Virus record (IMG/VR): IMGVR_UViG_3300029811_000124
Coordinates: 1-53,502 of that record
Strand: one strand, 5' to 3'
Length of the DNA: 53,502 nt
Source: a virus
Shown: piece by piece, positions 7,881 through 15,450 of the stretch
How positions within the stretch are numbered: position 1 is the stretch's first letter
Layout: every line of letters begins with the position of its first letter
Translations under genes and position numbers: made by a program
Notes under the pieces: generated by a model
What the model saw: only the letters and a program-made list of their open reading frames with translations
Database searches by the model: none
What the model was told of the DNA's origin: nothing

Positions 7881-8533
7881 TTCTTTCTCCTACTTAATAT
7901 GTCCCATATAGGAATCTTTCTTTTGAATTCCCTTGAGGCCTGAAAATGTCTTATTACTACTCCCTCATCCGATATAAAAGGTTTCCTTCCTTGAGGGAGA
8001 GTATTTATATAACAATAGGTTAAGGGTAATTCGTAAATTTTAATATCTTTTCTAGTTTTTAGTATTTTATCTAAACAGACCTGCTCCCAAACATTACCTT
8101 CCATTGATTTTCTATACCACTCTTCACATAAATTTCTAACATGTGGTCGATTTCTTGCCATAAATGTTCCTGTCAACAATTCCCTTACTTTGCTACCTGG
8201 ATAGTTATACCAAGTCTCCCAATTTAATCTATGAAAAGCCAAATCATACTCTGGAGGAATCTCCTCAAAAAGCACCGGGGTTTTTTCAATAATACAATCA
8301 ACGTCTAAAAGAACCAGATTATAAGGAAAAGGATAATCTACCAAATGTTCAAGTAGAAAAATTGCTTTATAAGCAGTATTTTTATACCAATTGCCCAAAT
8401 TAGGAACTTCTTTAACACTATAGTTGAGATTAAATCTCTTTAAAGAAGGTATTAATTTCTCTTCTGCAATGTTCTTATAAGGGGTGTTCTGAGTCCAATA
8501 TCCTAAAAATATAGTATGTTTCATATTATTCAT
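7877..8533 (-). CDS. Glycosyltransferase-like nucleotide-sugar protein
   Basis: The 218-residue product has YNLVLLDVDCIIEKTP, a DxD-type motif at the end of a Rossmann strand, and ELLTGTFMARN, which matches the post-DxD strand of GT-A glycosyltransferases. HF near the end may be the distal metal ligand. ATG 8533 overlaps the Pth2 stop (ATGA); an in-frame ATG at 8524 is the alternative. Together with the gene at 2124-2954 it makes two such enzymes in 6 kb, suggesting glycan or DNA glycosylation. Confidence 0.6.
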   Translation of the reverse strand: MNNMKHTIFLGYWTQNTPYKNIAEEKLIPSLKRFNLNYSVKEVPNLGNWYKNTAYKAIFLLEHLVDYPFPYNLVLLDVDCIIEKTPVLFEEIPPEYDLAFHRLNWETWYNYPGSKVRELLTGTFMARNRPHVRNLCEEWYRKSMEGNVWEQVCLDKILKTRKDIKIYELPLTYCYINTLPQGRKPFISDEGVVIRHFQASREFKRKIPIWDILSRRKK

Positions 8534-9045
8534 AATAATTTTAAATGTCCCGTTATCTTATCAATATCTTCTGATTTGGCTGGTCCAATAGCTACTGCTG
8601 TTAATGTTGGTTTATTTACTTTCATTTCCCCAGTTCCTTGACATTTAAAACAAAGAGCGTTATTACCTTCTCCAGTTTCAACATAACCGTCCCCATCACA
8701 ATTATCACATATAATATCTTCTTTAAATTCAGTATTTCCGCAATCTTCTATTATAGCACAAGGTAATTTTGTAGCTTTAGCGTCTTGGTATAAACAAACT
8801 AGTTTTTCTTCTGAATCACAGCCAACTACTATTTTGGTGAATTTGCCTTTTAACCACTCTTTAATATCATCTTTATTTGTTAAATCTATTTCCAATTTAC
8901 ATATTTTATACTTGTCAGCTTCAATTTTAGTAATAATTTTGCATATATTTAATAACACCTTCATACTTGCATGAGCCCCTTGAGACACCATTTTTCCTTT
9001 CCTCATATTGAGATCCTTCCGTAAAATGATTACTTGCTTAATCAT
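8530..9045 (-). CDS. pth2: Peptidyl-tRNA hydrolase, Pth2 type, with zinc-finger insertion
   Basis: Pth2 family landmarks are clear: an early Asp/Lys pair (KDLNMRKGKMVSQGAHASMK) and the C-terminal TLTAVAIGPAKSEDIDKITGHLKLL. Pth2 recycles peptidyl-tRNA released from stalled ribosomes and is typical of archaea and eukaryotes. Here, residues 112-140 carry an insertion with CDNC and CFKC plus G-x-G repeats, like one DnaJ zinc module. The protein is about 171 residues against roughly 115-120 for plain Pth2. Confidence 0.88.
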   Translation of the reverse strand: MIKQVIILRKDLNMRKGKMVSQGAHASMKVLLNICKIITKIEADKYKICKLEIDLTNKDDIKEWLKGKFTKIVVGCDSEEKLVCLYQDAKATKLPCAIIEDCGNTEFKEDIICDNCDGDGYVETGEGNNALCFKCQGTGEMKVNKPTLTAVAIGPAKSEDIDKITGHLKLL

Positions 9046-9721
9046 TTTTTTCTATCCTCTTGAAAAACTCCGAATAGTCAATCTTTTCAAATTGGTAAAT
9101 ATGGCTACTAGGACTAACATTTACTATCTTACAATCTTCTTTATTATATAAGTCAAAATCTTTAATTTTCTTATTTGGAGTATTATTTTGGTTGAGATAT
9201 ATTTCAGGGTTACCTGCTCCAGTAGAATATATATTTAATTCCTTTATTTTATCCTGATAACAATGAGTCTTTCTATTTGCTATACTAGTTGATCCCCAGT
9301 CAAATCCCAGAATATAGGCTATATCAAACTTTTCTCTAACCGCTAAAGATAGTGCAAACATTCCTACTAATCCATTGGCACCTATAAATATATGGCTAAC
9401 TTTTTCCATTTTTTCTTTATAAAATTCTTTCTCTCTACAAACATCATATTGTTGTATAATATCTCCAAAAAAAGCATAATGAGCGTGTCTTTTACAACAT
9501 AATATTACTCCCTTTTTTGACATATTTTGTATAGCTGCTCCATTACGTCTAAAGAAACTTATATCCACCCATAGTTGCCTGGTTGGTAATAAATCTGAAG
9601 GAAATATTCTATATATACTATTTAAACTCCATATTTCTTTACCTTTTATTTTTTCCCATAGACCTTTACTTATACCATCTTCTATAGATGTTCCGGCTCC
9701 GAGTATGATTACACTTTTCAT
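9038..9721 (-). CDS. Rossmann-like protein, DUF115/MptE-like
   Basis: Starts MKSVIILGAGTSIEDG, a dinucleotide-binding-like opening, followed by W(S)LNSIYRIFP, and contains FDIAYILGFDWG, a motif I associate with DUF115-type (6-hydroxymethylpterin pyrophosphokinase MptE-like) proteins, some of which occur with glycosyltransferases in phages and flagellar clusters. The reaction is unknown. Strong GGAGGAAATA ribosome site. Confidence 0.55.
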   Translation of the reverse strand: MKSVIILGAGTSIEDGISKGLWEKIKGKEIWSLNSIYRIFPSDLLPTRQLWVDISFFRRNGAAIQNMSKKGVILCCKRHAHYAFFGDIIQQYDVCREKEFYKEKMEKVSHIFIGANGLVGMFALSLAVREKFDIAYILGFDWGSTSIANRKTHCYQDKIKELNIYSTGAGNPEIYLNQNNTPNKKIKDFDLYNKEDCKIVNVSPSSHIYQFEKIDYSEFFKRIEKND

Positions 9722-10284
9722 TCTATATTTCCTCCAATTTTCACATCACTTTCAATTTCGTCTCCCCAAACATTCCAAATTGGAGAATCTTTTTGCTTAA
9801 AAAGATTTAATGAGGTTTTTCTGCGAGCAAAAAGTTCTAAATATGGAGGATAACTTACTTTTTCTATCATTTCTCTCATTTTCTCAGGTTTTACAGAATG
9901 TTTAGTTCTATTTTCAAATAAGACGGTTAATCCTTGTTGTCTTTTATTGTCTTTTATTTTATAAGGCAGACATCCTTTTACTCCAAATAAACAATGTTCA
10001 GTCATTCCTCTAAAATATTGTCCAAGTCCAAATCTATCTTTTACCCATGTAATCATAGTTTTATATTTAAATCCCCATTTTTCCATTACAAATAAACCAT
10101 CTTTAAGAAAGTTATTTGTAACCCATAAATATAAATGAGCATTGTCTTCGGATGGTATTTTAAGGTTTGCTATATCTTTAGTTTTCATTAATCTATAATG
10201 CCTATCGGCTCCTCTTTTAATTTTTCCTCCACCTTGTTCGTTCCAGGGCGGATCAGAATAGATGGTTTTATAGCATTGTTGCAT
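9718..10284 (-). CDS. MT-A70 family adenine methyltransferase
   Basis: The catalytic DPPW is at residues 11-14 (TIYSDPPWNEQGG), followed by HLYLWVTNNFL and TMITWVKDRFGLGQYFRGMTEHCLFG, which is diagnostic of MT-A70 methylases. Bacterial and phage members methylate adenine N6 in DNA or RNA. Likely role is protection of phage DNA, inferred. Overlaps neighbours by four and seventeen bases. Confidence 0.88.
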   Translation of the reverse strand: MQQCYKTIYSDPPWNEQGGGKIKRGADRHYRLMKTKDIANLKIPSEDNAHLYLWVTNNFLKDGLFVMEKWGFKYKTMITWVKDRFGLGQYFRGMTEHCLFGVKGCLPYKIKDNKRQQGLTVLFENRTKHSVKPEKMREMIEKVSYPPYLELFARRKTSLNLFKQKDSPIWNVWGDEIESDVKIGGNIE

Positions 10285-10408
10285 TTAATATCCTTTTTAC
10301 TTCCTTAAAATTTCTTTTTTCTTTACCCATTAAATATCTAATCTTTATTATTGTTTTTTCACTGTTTTTTTTATTTTCTAAATATTTTATTAAGTTTTCT
10401 CCACTCAA
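10268..10408 (-). CDS. Possible small basic protein with TTG start, 46 aa
   Basis: A TTG at 10408 lies ten bases after AGGAG and opens a 46-codon frame rich in Lys and Asn that fills the gap between the SbcC-like gene and the MT-A70 gene, overlapping the latter by 17 bases. No ATG start is available. Function unknown. Confidence 0.4.
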   Translation of the reverse strand: MSGENLIKYLENKKNSEKTIIKIRYLMGKEKRNFKEVKRILNATML

Positions 10409-10429
10409 TTTTATTTCACTCCTTCTATT

Positions 10430-11887
10430 TTATAATGAAATAACATTAATTTCTTCTGGTAAATCGTTTAAACTATGAACGACACATAATAATTGGAAAG
10501 GTAGGTTTTTAAATAGATTTAATACTATTTGTAAATTTTCAGAATCAAGTGATGAAAATCCTTCATCTGCTATTATTAATCCACTTTCTCCTTTTTCCAT
10601 TAGTAATGCTAATTGAAACGCTATAGAGATAACTAATCTTTGTCCACTAGATAAATCTTTATAATTATATTCCTCTTTATCTTCTTTATCTTCTTTATCT
10701 TCCCTACTATTCTTAATTAATTTTAAAACAATATCTCCTTTTTCATCTAAATCAAATTTAATAGTAAATCCGACCTTTATTATAATATCATTAATAATAG
10801 GTTCCAATATTTTTATCCACTCTATTATACAATAGGATGTAAATCCATCTAATTCTTTTATAGATTTCTTAAATATTTCAATATCTTTATTTGTCCATTT
10901 ATATTTCTTGAGTTTTAATCTATTTTCCAATTTATACTGTAATCTATTTAGTTTGGTTTTTCTTTTTAAATCTTTATCTATTAGATTTTTAAAATAATCT
11001 AAATTCTCTTTACTTTCAAGTATTTTTGAATTCGCTTCATTTATTATTTTATTTAATTCTGCTATTTCATTGCTAATTTTACCAATCAAATGTAGCTTAA
11101 TACTTTCAGTTATCTCTCTTTTACAAATTGGACAGTTTGAATATTGAATTATATCATTCTTTTGTTCTTTAAATATATTTTTCTTACTTTCATTTCCACT
11201 TTTTTTTCTAACAAAATTTAAATGATCATTTTCCAATATTTTATATTCTCTTTCGAAATTGAACATTTGTTCAGTGAGATTTAGTAATCCTATTTCTATT
11301 TGATATAATCTTTTTTCTGAGGGATATAAAATGGAGTTTAGCTGTAAATTATCTTTATTAAAGATTTCTCTTTCTCTCTTTTTCTCCATTAAATTATTTC
11401 TCATATTATTAAATAGAGATTCATTAAAAGAAAATAAAGTTTTCCTTAGAGAAGTTTTACCTTCTTCTAGAATATTAATTCCTTGTTTTAAATCTATCAT
11501 TCTAAACTTTCTAAAATAATCTATATTCTTATATCTTTTATTTAACCACTCTTGAGCGGTTTTACTAGTTGCAAATTCCAATGGAACTAATTTATTGTCA
11601 GCAAGATATTCAACTTTAAATATTTTTAAATCTGTAGGATATTTTCTTACTATTTTCAAATCGTCAATATAACCTTCAACACAACATTCTTTAGTTTTAT
11701 TTCTAGTAGGCAGTTTGGATAAAGCAACTTCACTGAATCCAAAAAATAGAAACAAAATACTGTCTTTTATTAGCGTGGACTTACCTATTCCGTTTTTACC
11801 TGTTATTAGATTAACTTTATCAAAACAAAATGTACGTGGTTTATAAAAGTTTTTAAAACCTGTTAATGTTATACTTTTTATTTCCAT
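10430..11887 (-). CDS. SbcC/gp46-like recombination nuclease ATPase subunit
   Basis: SMC-like ATPase of 485 residues with split nucleotide-binding halves: Walker A TGKNGIGKST near the N-terminus, a zinc hook CPICK in a coiled-coil middle, then signature LSSGQR and Walker B GLIIADEGFSSLD. With the SbcD-like subunit (12175-13086) it would form an Mre11-Rad50 type complex for end resection, as T4 gp46/gp47. Start ATG 11887 has GGAAGTGAA upstream. A 9-base tandem repeat at 10672-10701 encodes a (KED)3 stretch before the signature motif. Confidence 0.9.
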   Translation of the reverse strand: MEIKSITLTGFKNFYKPRTFCFDKVNLITGKNGIGKSTLIKDSILFLFFGFSEVALSKLPTRNKTKECCVEGYIDDLKIVRKYPTDLKIFKVEYLADNKLVPLEFATSKTAQEWLNKRYKNIDYFRKFRMIDLKQGINILEEGKTSLRKTLFSFNESLFNNMRNNLMEKKREREIFNKDNLQLNSILYPSEKRLYQIEIGLLNLTEQMFNFEREYKILENDHLNFVRKKSGNESKKNIFKEQKNDIIQYSNCPICKREITESIKLHLIGKISNEIAELNKIINEANSKILESKENLDYFKNLIDKDLKRKTKLNRLQYKLENRLKLKKYKWTNKDIEIFKKSIKELDGFTSYCIIEWIKILEPIINDIIIKVGFTIKFDLDEKGDIVLKLIKNSREDKEDKEDKEEYNYKDLSSGQRLVISIAFQLALLMEKGESGLIIADEGFSSLDSENLQIVLNLFKNLPFQLLCVVHSLNDLPEEINVISL

Positions 11888-11888
11888 T

Positions 11889-12218
11889 TCACTTCCAAAT
11901 ATGTCCAACATATTTAAATTTAGTTACAGCTTTAAGCCAATTTTTAAATTCAAAAAAATGTAAATCTTTATAATAAGCTTTTATATATCCAGCATTAAGT
12001 TCAACATCCAAAAGAACACCCCAAACTCTATCATCTATTTCATAAACTTCTCCATTAATATAATCTCCACTTTTATCACTTCTAATCGCCACTGGATAAT
12101 GACCGGCATCATATAATATATATCCTGGTATATTTGTTTCATAAAGGAATTTAGAATTTCCTAATAATCTATGATTATAATGATTCTTTTTCAGAGATCC
12201 GTAGATGAACAATTTCAT
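11889..12218 (-). CDS. Gamma-glutamylcyclotransferase-like (AIG2/GGCT) protein
   Basis: MKLFIYGSLKKNHYNHRLL matches the YGSLxxGxxNHxxL substrate loop of the GGCT/AIG2 fold, and DYINGEVYEIDD plus VLLDVELN match its second half; the usual catalytic Glu would be the Glu of the latter. Family members act on gamma-glutamyl amides and are reported beside amidoligases in phage and bacterial peptide-tagging operons. It overlaps the SbcD-like gene by 44 bases, an odd position between the SbcC and SbcD genes. Confidence 0.75.
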   Translation of the reverse strand: MKLFIYGSLKKNHYNHRLLGNSKFLYETNIPGYILYDAGHYPVAIRSDKSGDYINGEVYEIDDRVWGVLLDVELNAGYIKAYYKDLHFFEFKNWLKAVTKFKYVGHIWK

Positions 12219-13086
12219 TTTCTAATACCCTCCTAACATCCATATCACTGATACTTTTTATCCACTTGTTAAATATATCTTTTAAAGATAATTTTATATT
12301 TCTACCTTTAGGTGTAATTGTTATGTTATCAAAATCACATTTAATTTTAAACTGAACAAACCTACTTTTATATTTTTGAATATAATTTATTCCATTTTTA
12401 AAATCATCAAAATTCTTAAATGTTAATCTAACTTTAGTATTTCTATCTATATCATCCAATTCATTTATATTAAAAACTTCTTTCATAGGAATAGCGTTTT
12501 TTATTTCGTAGAAATCTATTTTACCTTTTTTATATTTAGCTATATATTTTTTATCAACACCAATTTCTGCAAAAGTAGTGTAAATAATGGAACCTAAGTG
12601 ACAGTCTTTATTGTTGATTTGTTGCCGTTGATGCTGATGTCCCAAAAAACTGTTTTTATACTGTTTCAAATCTTTGGTATTAACTAAATACCTATCATGA
12701 CTAGGCAGATTAATAGCGAAAAACATATAGGATTTTTCTGTCATTTTATGACCAAAATATATATTATCAATAACCAAATCTTCAACGATATTAATACCTA
12801 AATATTTTAAATATTCCACACTATTATCATCATCTTTATAATTAATCATAGGGTGATTGCCACGAAGCATATAAAAGTTTAATGAATTTTGAAAAAACTC
12901 TTTAGCCCAATAAGTTCCAAATTTTAATTCTTTAGCAGTTGGTCTATTCTTATGAAAGAAATCTCCCAGTTGAACAATAATATCATTATTTTTATCCGTA
13001 TGAGTTAAAATTTCAGAAAAAACATTATCTAATTCGTCTAAAGAGTTTTCCTGTATATGGCTATCCCCAACGACTAGTATATTCAT
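12175..13086 (-). CDS. SbcD/gp47-like recombination nuclease subunit
   Basis: Calcineurin-like phosphoesterase motifs occur in order: GDSHIQE, QLGDFFHKN, LRGNHPM, then FLGHQHQR, and a late H (CHLGSI). This is the Mre11/SbcD order (D-x-H, GDxxH, GNHD/E, GHxH). Length 303 residues, as in T4 gp47. Partner of the SbcC-like ATPase one gene downstream. Confidence 0.88.
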   Translation of the reverse strand: MNILVVGDSHIQENSLDELDNVFSEILTHTDKNNDIIVQLGDFFHKNRPTAKELKFGTYWAKEFFQNSLNFYMLRGNHPMINYKDDDNSVEYLKYLGINIVEDLVIDNIYFGHKMTEKSYMFFAINLPSHDRYLVNTKDLKQYKNSFLGHQHQRQQINNKDCHLGSIIYTTFAEIGVDKKYIAKYKKGKIDFYEIKNAIPMKEVFNINELDDIDRNTKVRLTFKNFDDFKNGINYIQKYKSRFVQFKIKCDFDNITITPKGRNIKLSLKDIFNKWIKSISDMDVRRVLENEIVHLRISEKESL

Positions 13087-13281
13087 TTATTCAGTTTTTT
13101 TCTCTTCAACCTTCTTTTCAACTTTACTTTCTTCTATTAACTCTTTAATTGATTTTAAAGCACCACTGATTTCAAGAAGTCTCATATCATAAGTATTAAG
13201 CAGTTTTTGAGTATCTTGTTTTTTACCTAAAAGCTCTCTAGCTTCAGTTTCTAATATTTTAATTTTATTTTCTAAATTCAT
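13087..13281 (-). CDS. Small coiled-coil protein, 64 aa
   Basis: Heptad-rich from MNLENKIKILETEARELLG to the Lys/Glu-rich end. Ends directly before the SbcD-like start. Possibly a small helical accessory factor; no family recognised. Confidence 0.6.
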   Translation of the reverse strand: MNLENKIKILETEARELLGKKQDTQKLLNTYDMRLLEISGALKSIKELIEESKVEKKVEEKKTE

Positions 13282-13301
13282 TTTTTCTCCTTTGTTCTTC
13301 T

Positions 13302-13472
13302 CTATTTCCCTCTGTTTCTTCCTTTATTTTCATTGCCTCTACCTAACTTTTTACCTAATCCCAATCCACGACCTCTACCTAATCCTTTACCTCTACCCAT
13401 TCTGTCAGATTTTGCAACTAAATCACAATTTTTCCCTCTTCCAAGTCTTCCGCTGCCATCCTTATTAGGCAT
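13302..13472 (-). CDS. Internal start: DUF5320-like Gly/Arg-rich protein, 56 aa
   Basis: ATG 13472 is preceded by AAAAGGAGAAATT, a near-perfect ribosome site inside the HNH frame. MPNKDGSGRLGRGKN resembles the MPRGDGTGPxGxG opening of DUF5320 proteins. The rest is GRGKGLGRGRG-type. It is likely translated separately from the endonuclease; role unknown. Confidence 0.55.
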   Translation of the reverse strand: MPNKDGSGRLGRGKNCDLVAKSDRMGRGKGLGRGRGLGLGKKLGRGNENKGRNRGK

Positions 13473-13907
13473 AATTTCTCCTTTTTTTAATTTTCTATGT
13501 AATTTTAAATGACAACTTCTACATAAAGTTATTCCATTATCCACGTTAAATCTTAAATGTGGATAATCTGCAAAAGATTTTTTATGATGTGCAACAATAT
13601 TTCTTAATTTTCTAAAACATTCCTGACAAGTATAATTATCTCTTTTATAAACTTTATCTCTCCATTCTTTATATTCTTTAGATTTTTTAATTAAAGAATT
13701 TTTAGATGTTACCCCTCCTTTCCAATTAACATTCTTCTCTCCAATGTGTTCTCCTTTTTTAAATTCTGTTTTAACAGAAAGATGTCTACCTTTGAGAGAT
13801 TTACTTATTTTGTTTTTAGTTTCTTCAGAATGTTTGCCAGTAAATCCACTACTGCCCTTTTTAAACCATCCTTTATTAAGCCCATTTTTTGGTATGCCGG
13901 TTGGCAT
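13302..13907 (-). CDS. HNH homing endonuclease fused in frame to a Gly/Arg-rich protein
   Basis: N-terminal NUMOD3-like repeats (HSEETKNKISKSLKG) precede an HNH domain: RDNYTCQECF, IVAHHKKSFAD, NGITLCRSCHLKLHR. The frame then continues without a stop into a Gly/Arg-rich section starting MPNKDGSGRLGRG. This second part has its own ribosome site (see 13302-13472), so the product may be a fusion, two proteins, or both. The start has GGAGGTAATAAT. Probable free-standing homing endonuclease inserted upstream of a resident gene. Confidence 0.8.
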   Translation of the reverse strand: MPTGIPKNGLNKGWFKKGSSGFTGKHSEETKNKISKSLKGRHLSVKTEFKKGEHIGEKNVNWKGGVTSKNSLIKKSKEYKEWRDKVYKRDNYTCQECFRKLRNIVAHHKKSFADYPHLRFNVDNGITLCRSCHLKLHRKLKKGEIMPNKDGSGRLGRGKNCDLVAKSDRMGRGKGLGRGRGLGLGKKLGRGNENKGRNRGK

Positions 13908-13972
13908 ATTATTACCTCCTTAAAATTTTTTATTATGCAAATTTGGCCTCTTTCTATTTACTTTTAATTTAG

Positions 13973-14803
13973 CTATAATTTCTTGTTCCAAGGAATAGTA
14001 TTTTTTCGATAACATTTTAAACACATTTTACTTCCATACAAAAAAGTATTTTGATGAATTTTTTTATTACAAATTATACAATAATATTTCCTTTTTGTTA
14101 CTCCTCCCTTCCAATTACCATTATATTCCCCATTACCTTTGCAAAATGGACATATACAATCTTTTTTGTGATTCGATTTTTTCTCTTTATGAGAATTAGA
14201 CATTTTTCTTTTACTTTCTTCTGTGTGATGTTTACCATAAAAATAATGTTTTTTTCCTTTTTTTGCTTCAGACATTTTTCTTTTAGTTTCTTCAGAATGT
14301 TTTTTACCTGTATTTATTTTAATTAGTTGTTTTCGGTGTTTATCTGATATTTTTTTACCTTTACTACCTAATCCAATTTTTCTTTTAGTTTCTTCAGAAT
14401 GTTTCCTGTTTCTTCCAGCTAAACTTATTTTTTTTCTAGTTTCTAAAGAAGCAACTCTTCCTTTAGCTCTTTCAGATATTTTTAAACGTGTGGCTTTGCT
14501 TGGTTTCCACCCCAAATTACCTTCACCTCCATCAGTAAGGTTATATCCATTTGGTCTTTTTGATTTTAAAAGTTTTATATAATATTTTTCCCTTTCAAAA
14601 AGTTCTTGTTTTGTTTTACACTTATCAATTACTTCCCAAGAAAAATTTTCAATTTTATATTTATTAATAGCTCTATACAATAAATATTTTTGTTTTTGTT
14701 TAGCAGCTTTCAAATGTTGTTTAATTCTTTTTTCTAAAGAGTAACTTGTTTGGCCTACATAAATTTTTTTGTTTATATTATTAGTAATTTTATAAATAAT
14801 CAT
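13973..14803 (-). CDS. GIY-YIG homing endonuclease
   Basis: GIY-YIG core: IYKITNNINKKIYVGQT, then RIKQHL, WEVIDKC, and EREKYYIKLL with the catalytic Glu. Repeated NUMOD3-like modules (HSEETKRKM...) follow, and a C-terminal zinc ribbon (CPFC, CIIC, CLKC). This is the layout of free-standing phage homing endonucleases. No intron or split gene around it was recognised. It has only a weak ribosome site and is followed by a 65-base gene-free gap. Confidence 0.88.
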   Translation of the reverse strand: MIIYKITNNINKKIYVGQTSYSLEKRIKQHLKAAKQKQKYLLYRAINKYKIENFSWEVIDKCKTKQELFEREKYYIKLLKSKRPNGYNLTDGGEGNLGWKPSKATRLKISERAKGRVASLETRKKISLAGRNRKHSEETKRKIGLGSKGKKISDKHRKQLIKINTGKKHSEETKRKMSEAKKGKKHYFYGKHHTEESKRKMSNSHKEKKSNHKKDCICPFCKGNGEYNGNWKGGVTKRKYYCIICNKKIHQNTFLYGSKMCLKCYRKNTIPWNKKL

Positions 14804-15129
14804 TAAAAAAGTTTACCGTGTCTTTTGGGTCTTTTGCGGTTATAAGCTAATTTTTTTTCTATTTGCCATTCTAAATCAATATTTTCCGATTCACAAAGGT
14901 CAAAAATTCTGATTGTGGTATCACAAAGTTCATCTTCAAAAGTATCTTTTCTCCAAACTTTATCTTTTTGTAAATTTCCTTTTCTAAGTGCTTCACAAGC
15001 TTCTGCTAATTCTGTCACACACAACATGAGTAACTCGGATAAATTTCTCTTCTTTTTACCATTCTTACCCCAAAAGCCCTTAGACACTGCTATAGCGTGA
15101 GATTGTTTTTGTAGTGTTTTTAAATTCAT
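14803..15129 (-). CDS. MazG-like NTP pyrophosphohydrolase
   Basis: LCVTELAEACEALR and FEDELCDTTIRIFDLCE give the E-x2-E and E-x2-D metal motifs of MazG-type enzymes, with DLEWQIEKKLAYNRKRPKRHGK at the C-terminus, a common ending for phage members. They hydrolyse NTPs or dNTPs to monophosphates, here probably for nucleotide-pool control. Confidence 0.8.
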   Translation of the reverse strand: MNLKTLQKQSHAIAVSKGFWGKNGKKKRNLSELLMLCVTELAEACEALRKGNLQKDKVWRKDTFEDELCDTTIRIFDLCESENIDLEWQIEKKLAYNRKRPKRHGKLF

Positions 15130-15281
15130 AATTGTTTCTTTTTATATAATGGGCATTTTATTATTTTAACGAAACCAAACTGTTTACAACTTTTTTCACA
15201 AGTCAGACATTTAGTATTCCATTTCGTTGATTTCTTTCCTAAACTTTTCTTTTGTTTTTTTTCTGTTGTATATTTTGTCAT
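15126..15281 (-). CDS. Small Cys-containing basic protein, 51 aa
   Basis: MTKYTTEKKQKKSLGKK leads to CLTCEKSC and a further Cys, a probable zinc knuckle. ATGA overlap with the MazG start. It overlaps the next gene upstream in another frame by 71 bases, so one of the two may be minor. Confidence 0.55.
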   Translation of the reverse strand: MTKYTTEKKQKKSLGKKSTKWNTKCLTCEKSCKQFGFVKIIKCPLYKKKQL

Positions 15282-15369
15282 TGCCTTTCACCCTTGTACG
15301 AGGATTAAATCCCCACATCACTCTTCCTTTTAGTTTTTTGTACTGTTTTAGAATATCTTTTTCTTTCAT
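15211..15369 (-). CDS. Small basic phage protein, 52 aa
   Basis: MKEKDILKQYKKLKGRVMWGFNPRTRV followed by KIYNRKKTKEK resembles a short basic protein seen often in phages (NPxTxV ... KKxYNRKK pattern). Overlaps its neighbours in other frames on both sides. Function unknown. Confidence 0.55.
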   Translation of the reverse strand: MKEKDILKQYKKLKGRVMWGFNPRTRVKGNDKIYNRKKTKEKFRKEINEMEY

Positions 15370-15448
15370 TTTTAACTCTACATTGAGGACATTTACAACT
15401 TGGTAAACACAAAGGTAATCTCCAATTTCCTCTCGATTTTTTTCCCAT
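15305..15448 (-). CDS. Possible small zinc-binding protein, 47 aa
   Basis: ATG 15448 opens MGKKSRGNWRLPLCLPSCKC with CPQC after it, four cysteines suited to zinc. It fills the gap next to the exonuclease stop and overlaps the following small gene by 65 bases. The ribosome site is weak. Confidence 0.4.
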   Translation of the reverse strand: MGKKSRGNWRLPLCLPSCKCPQCRVKNERKRYSKTVQKTKRKSDVGI

Positions 15449-15450
15449 TT

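Noticed and set aside
13973-14803. Group I intron hosting the GIY-YIG gene
   Set aside because: Flanking genes are intact and distinct, and no split coding sequence or intron core was recognised.
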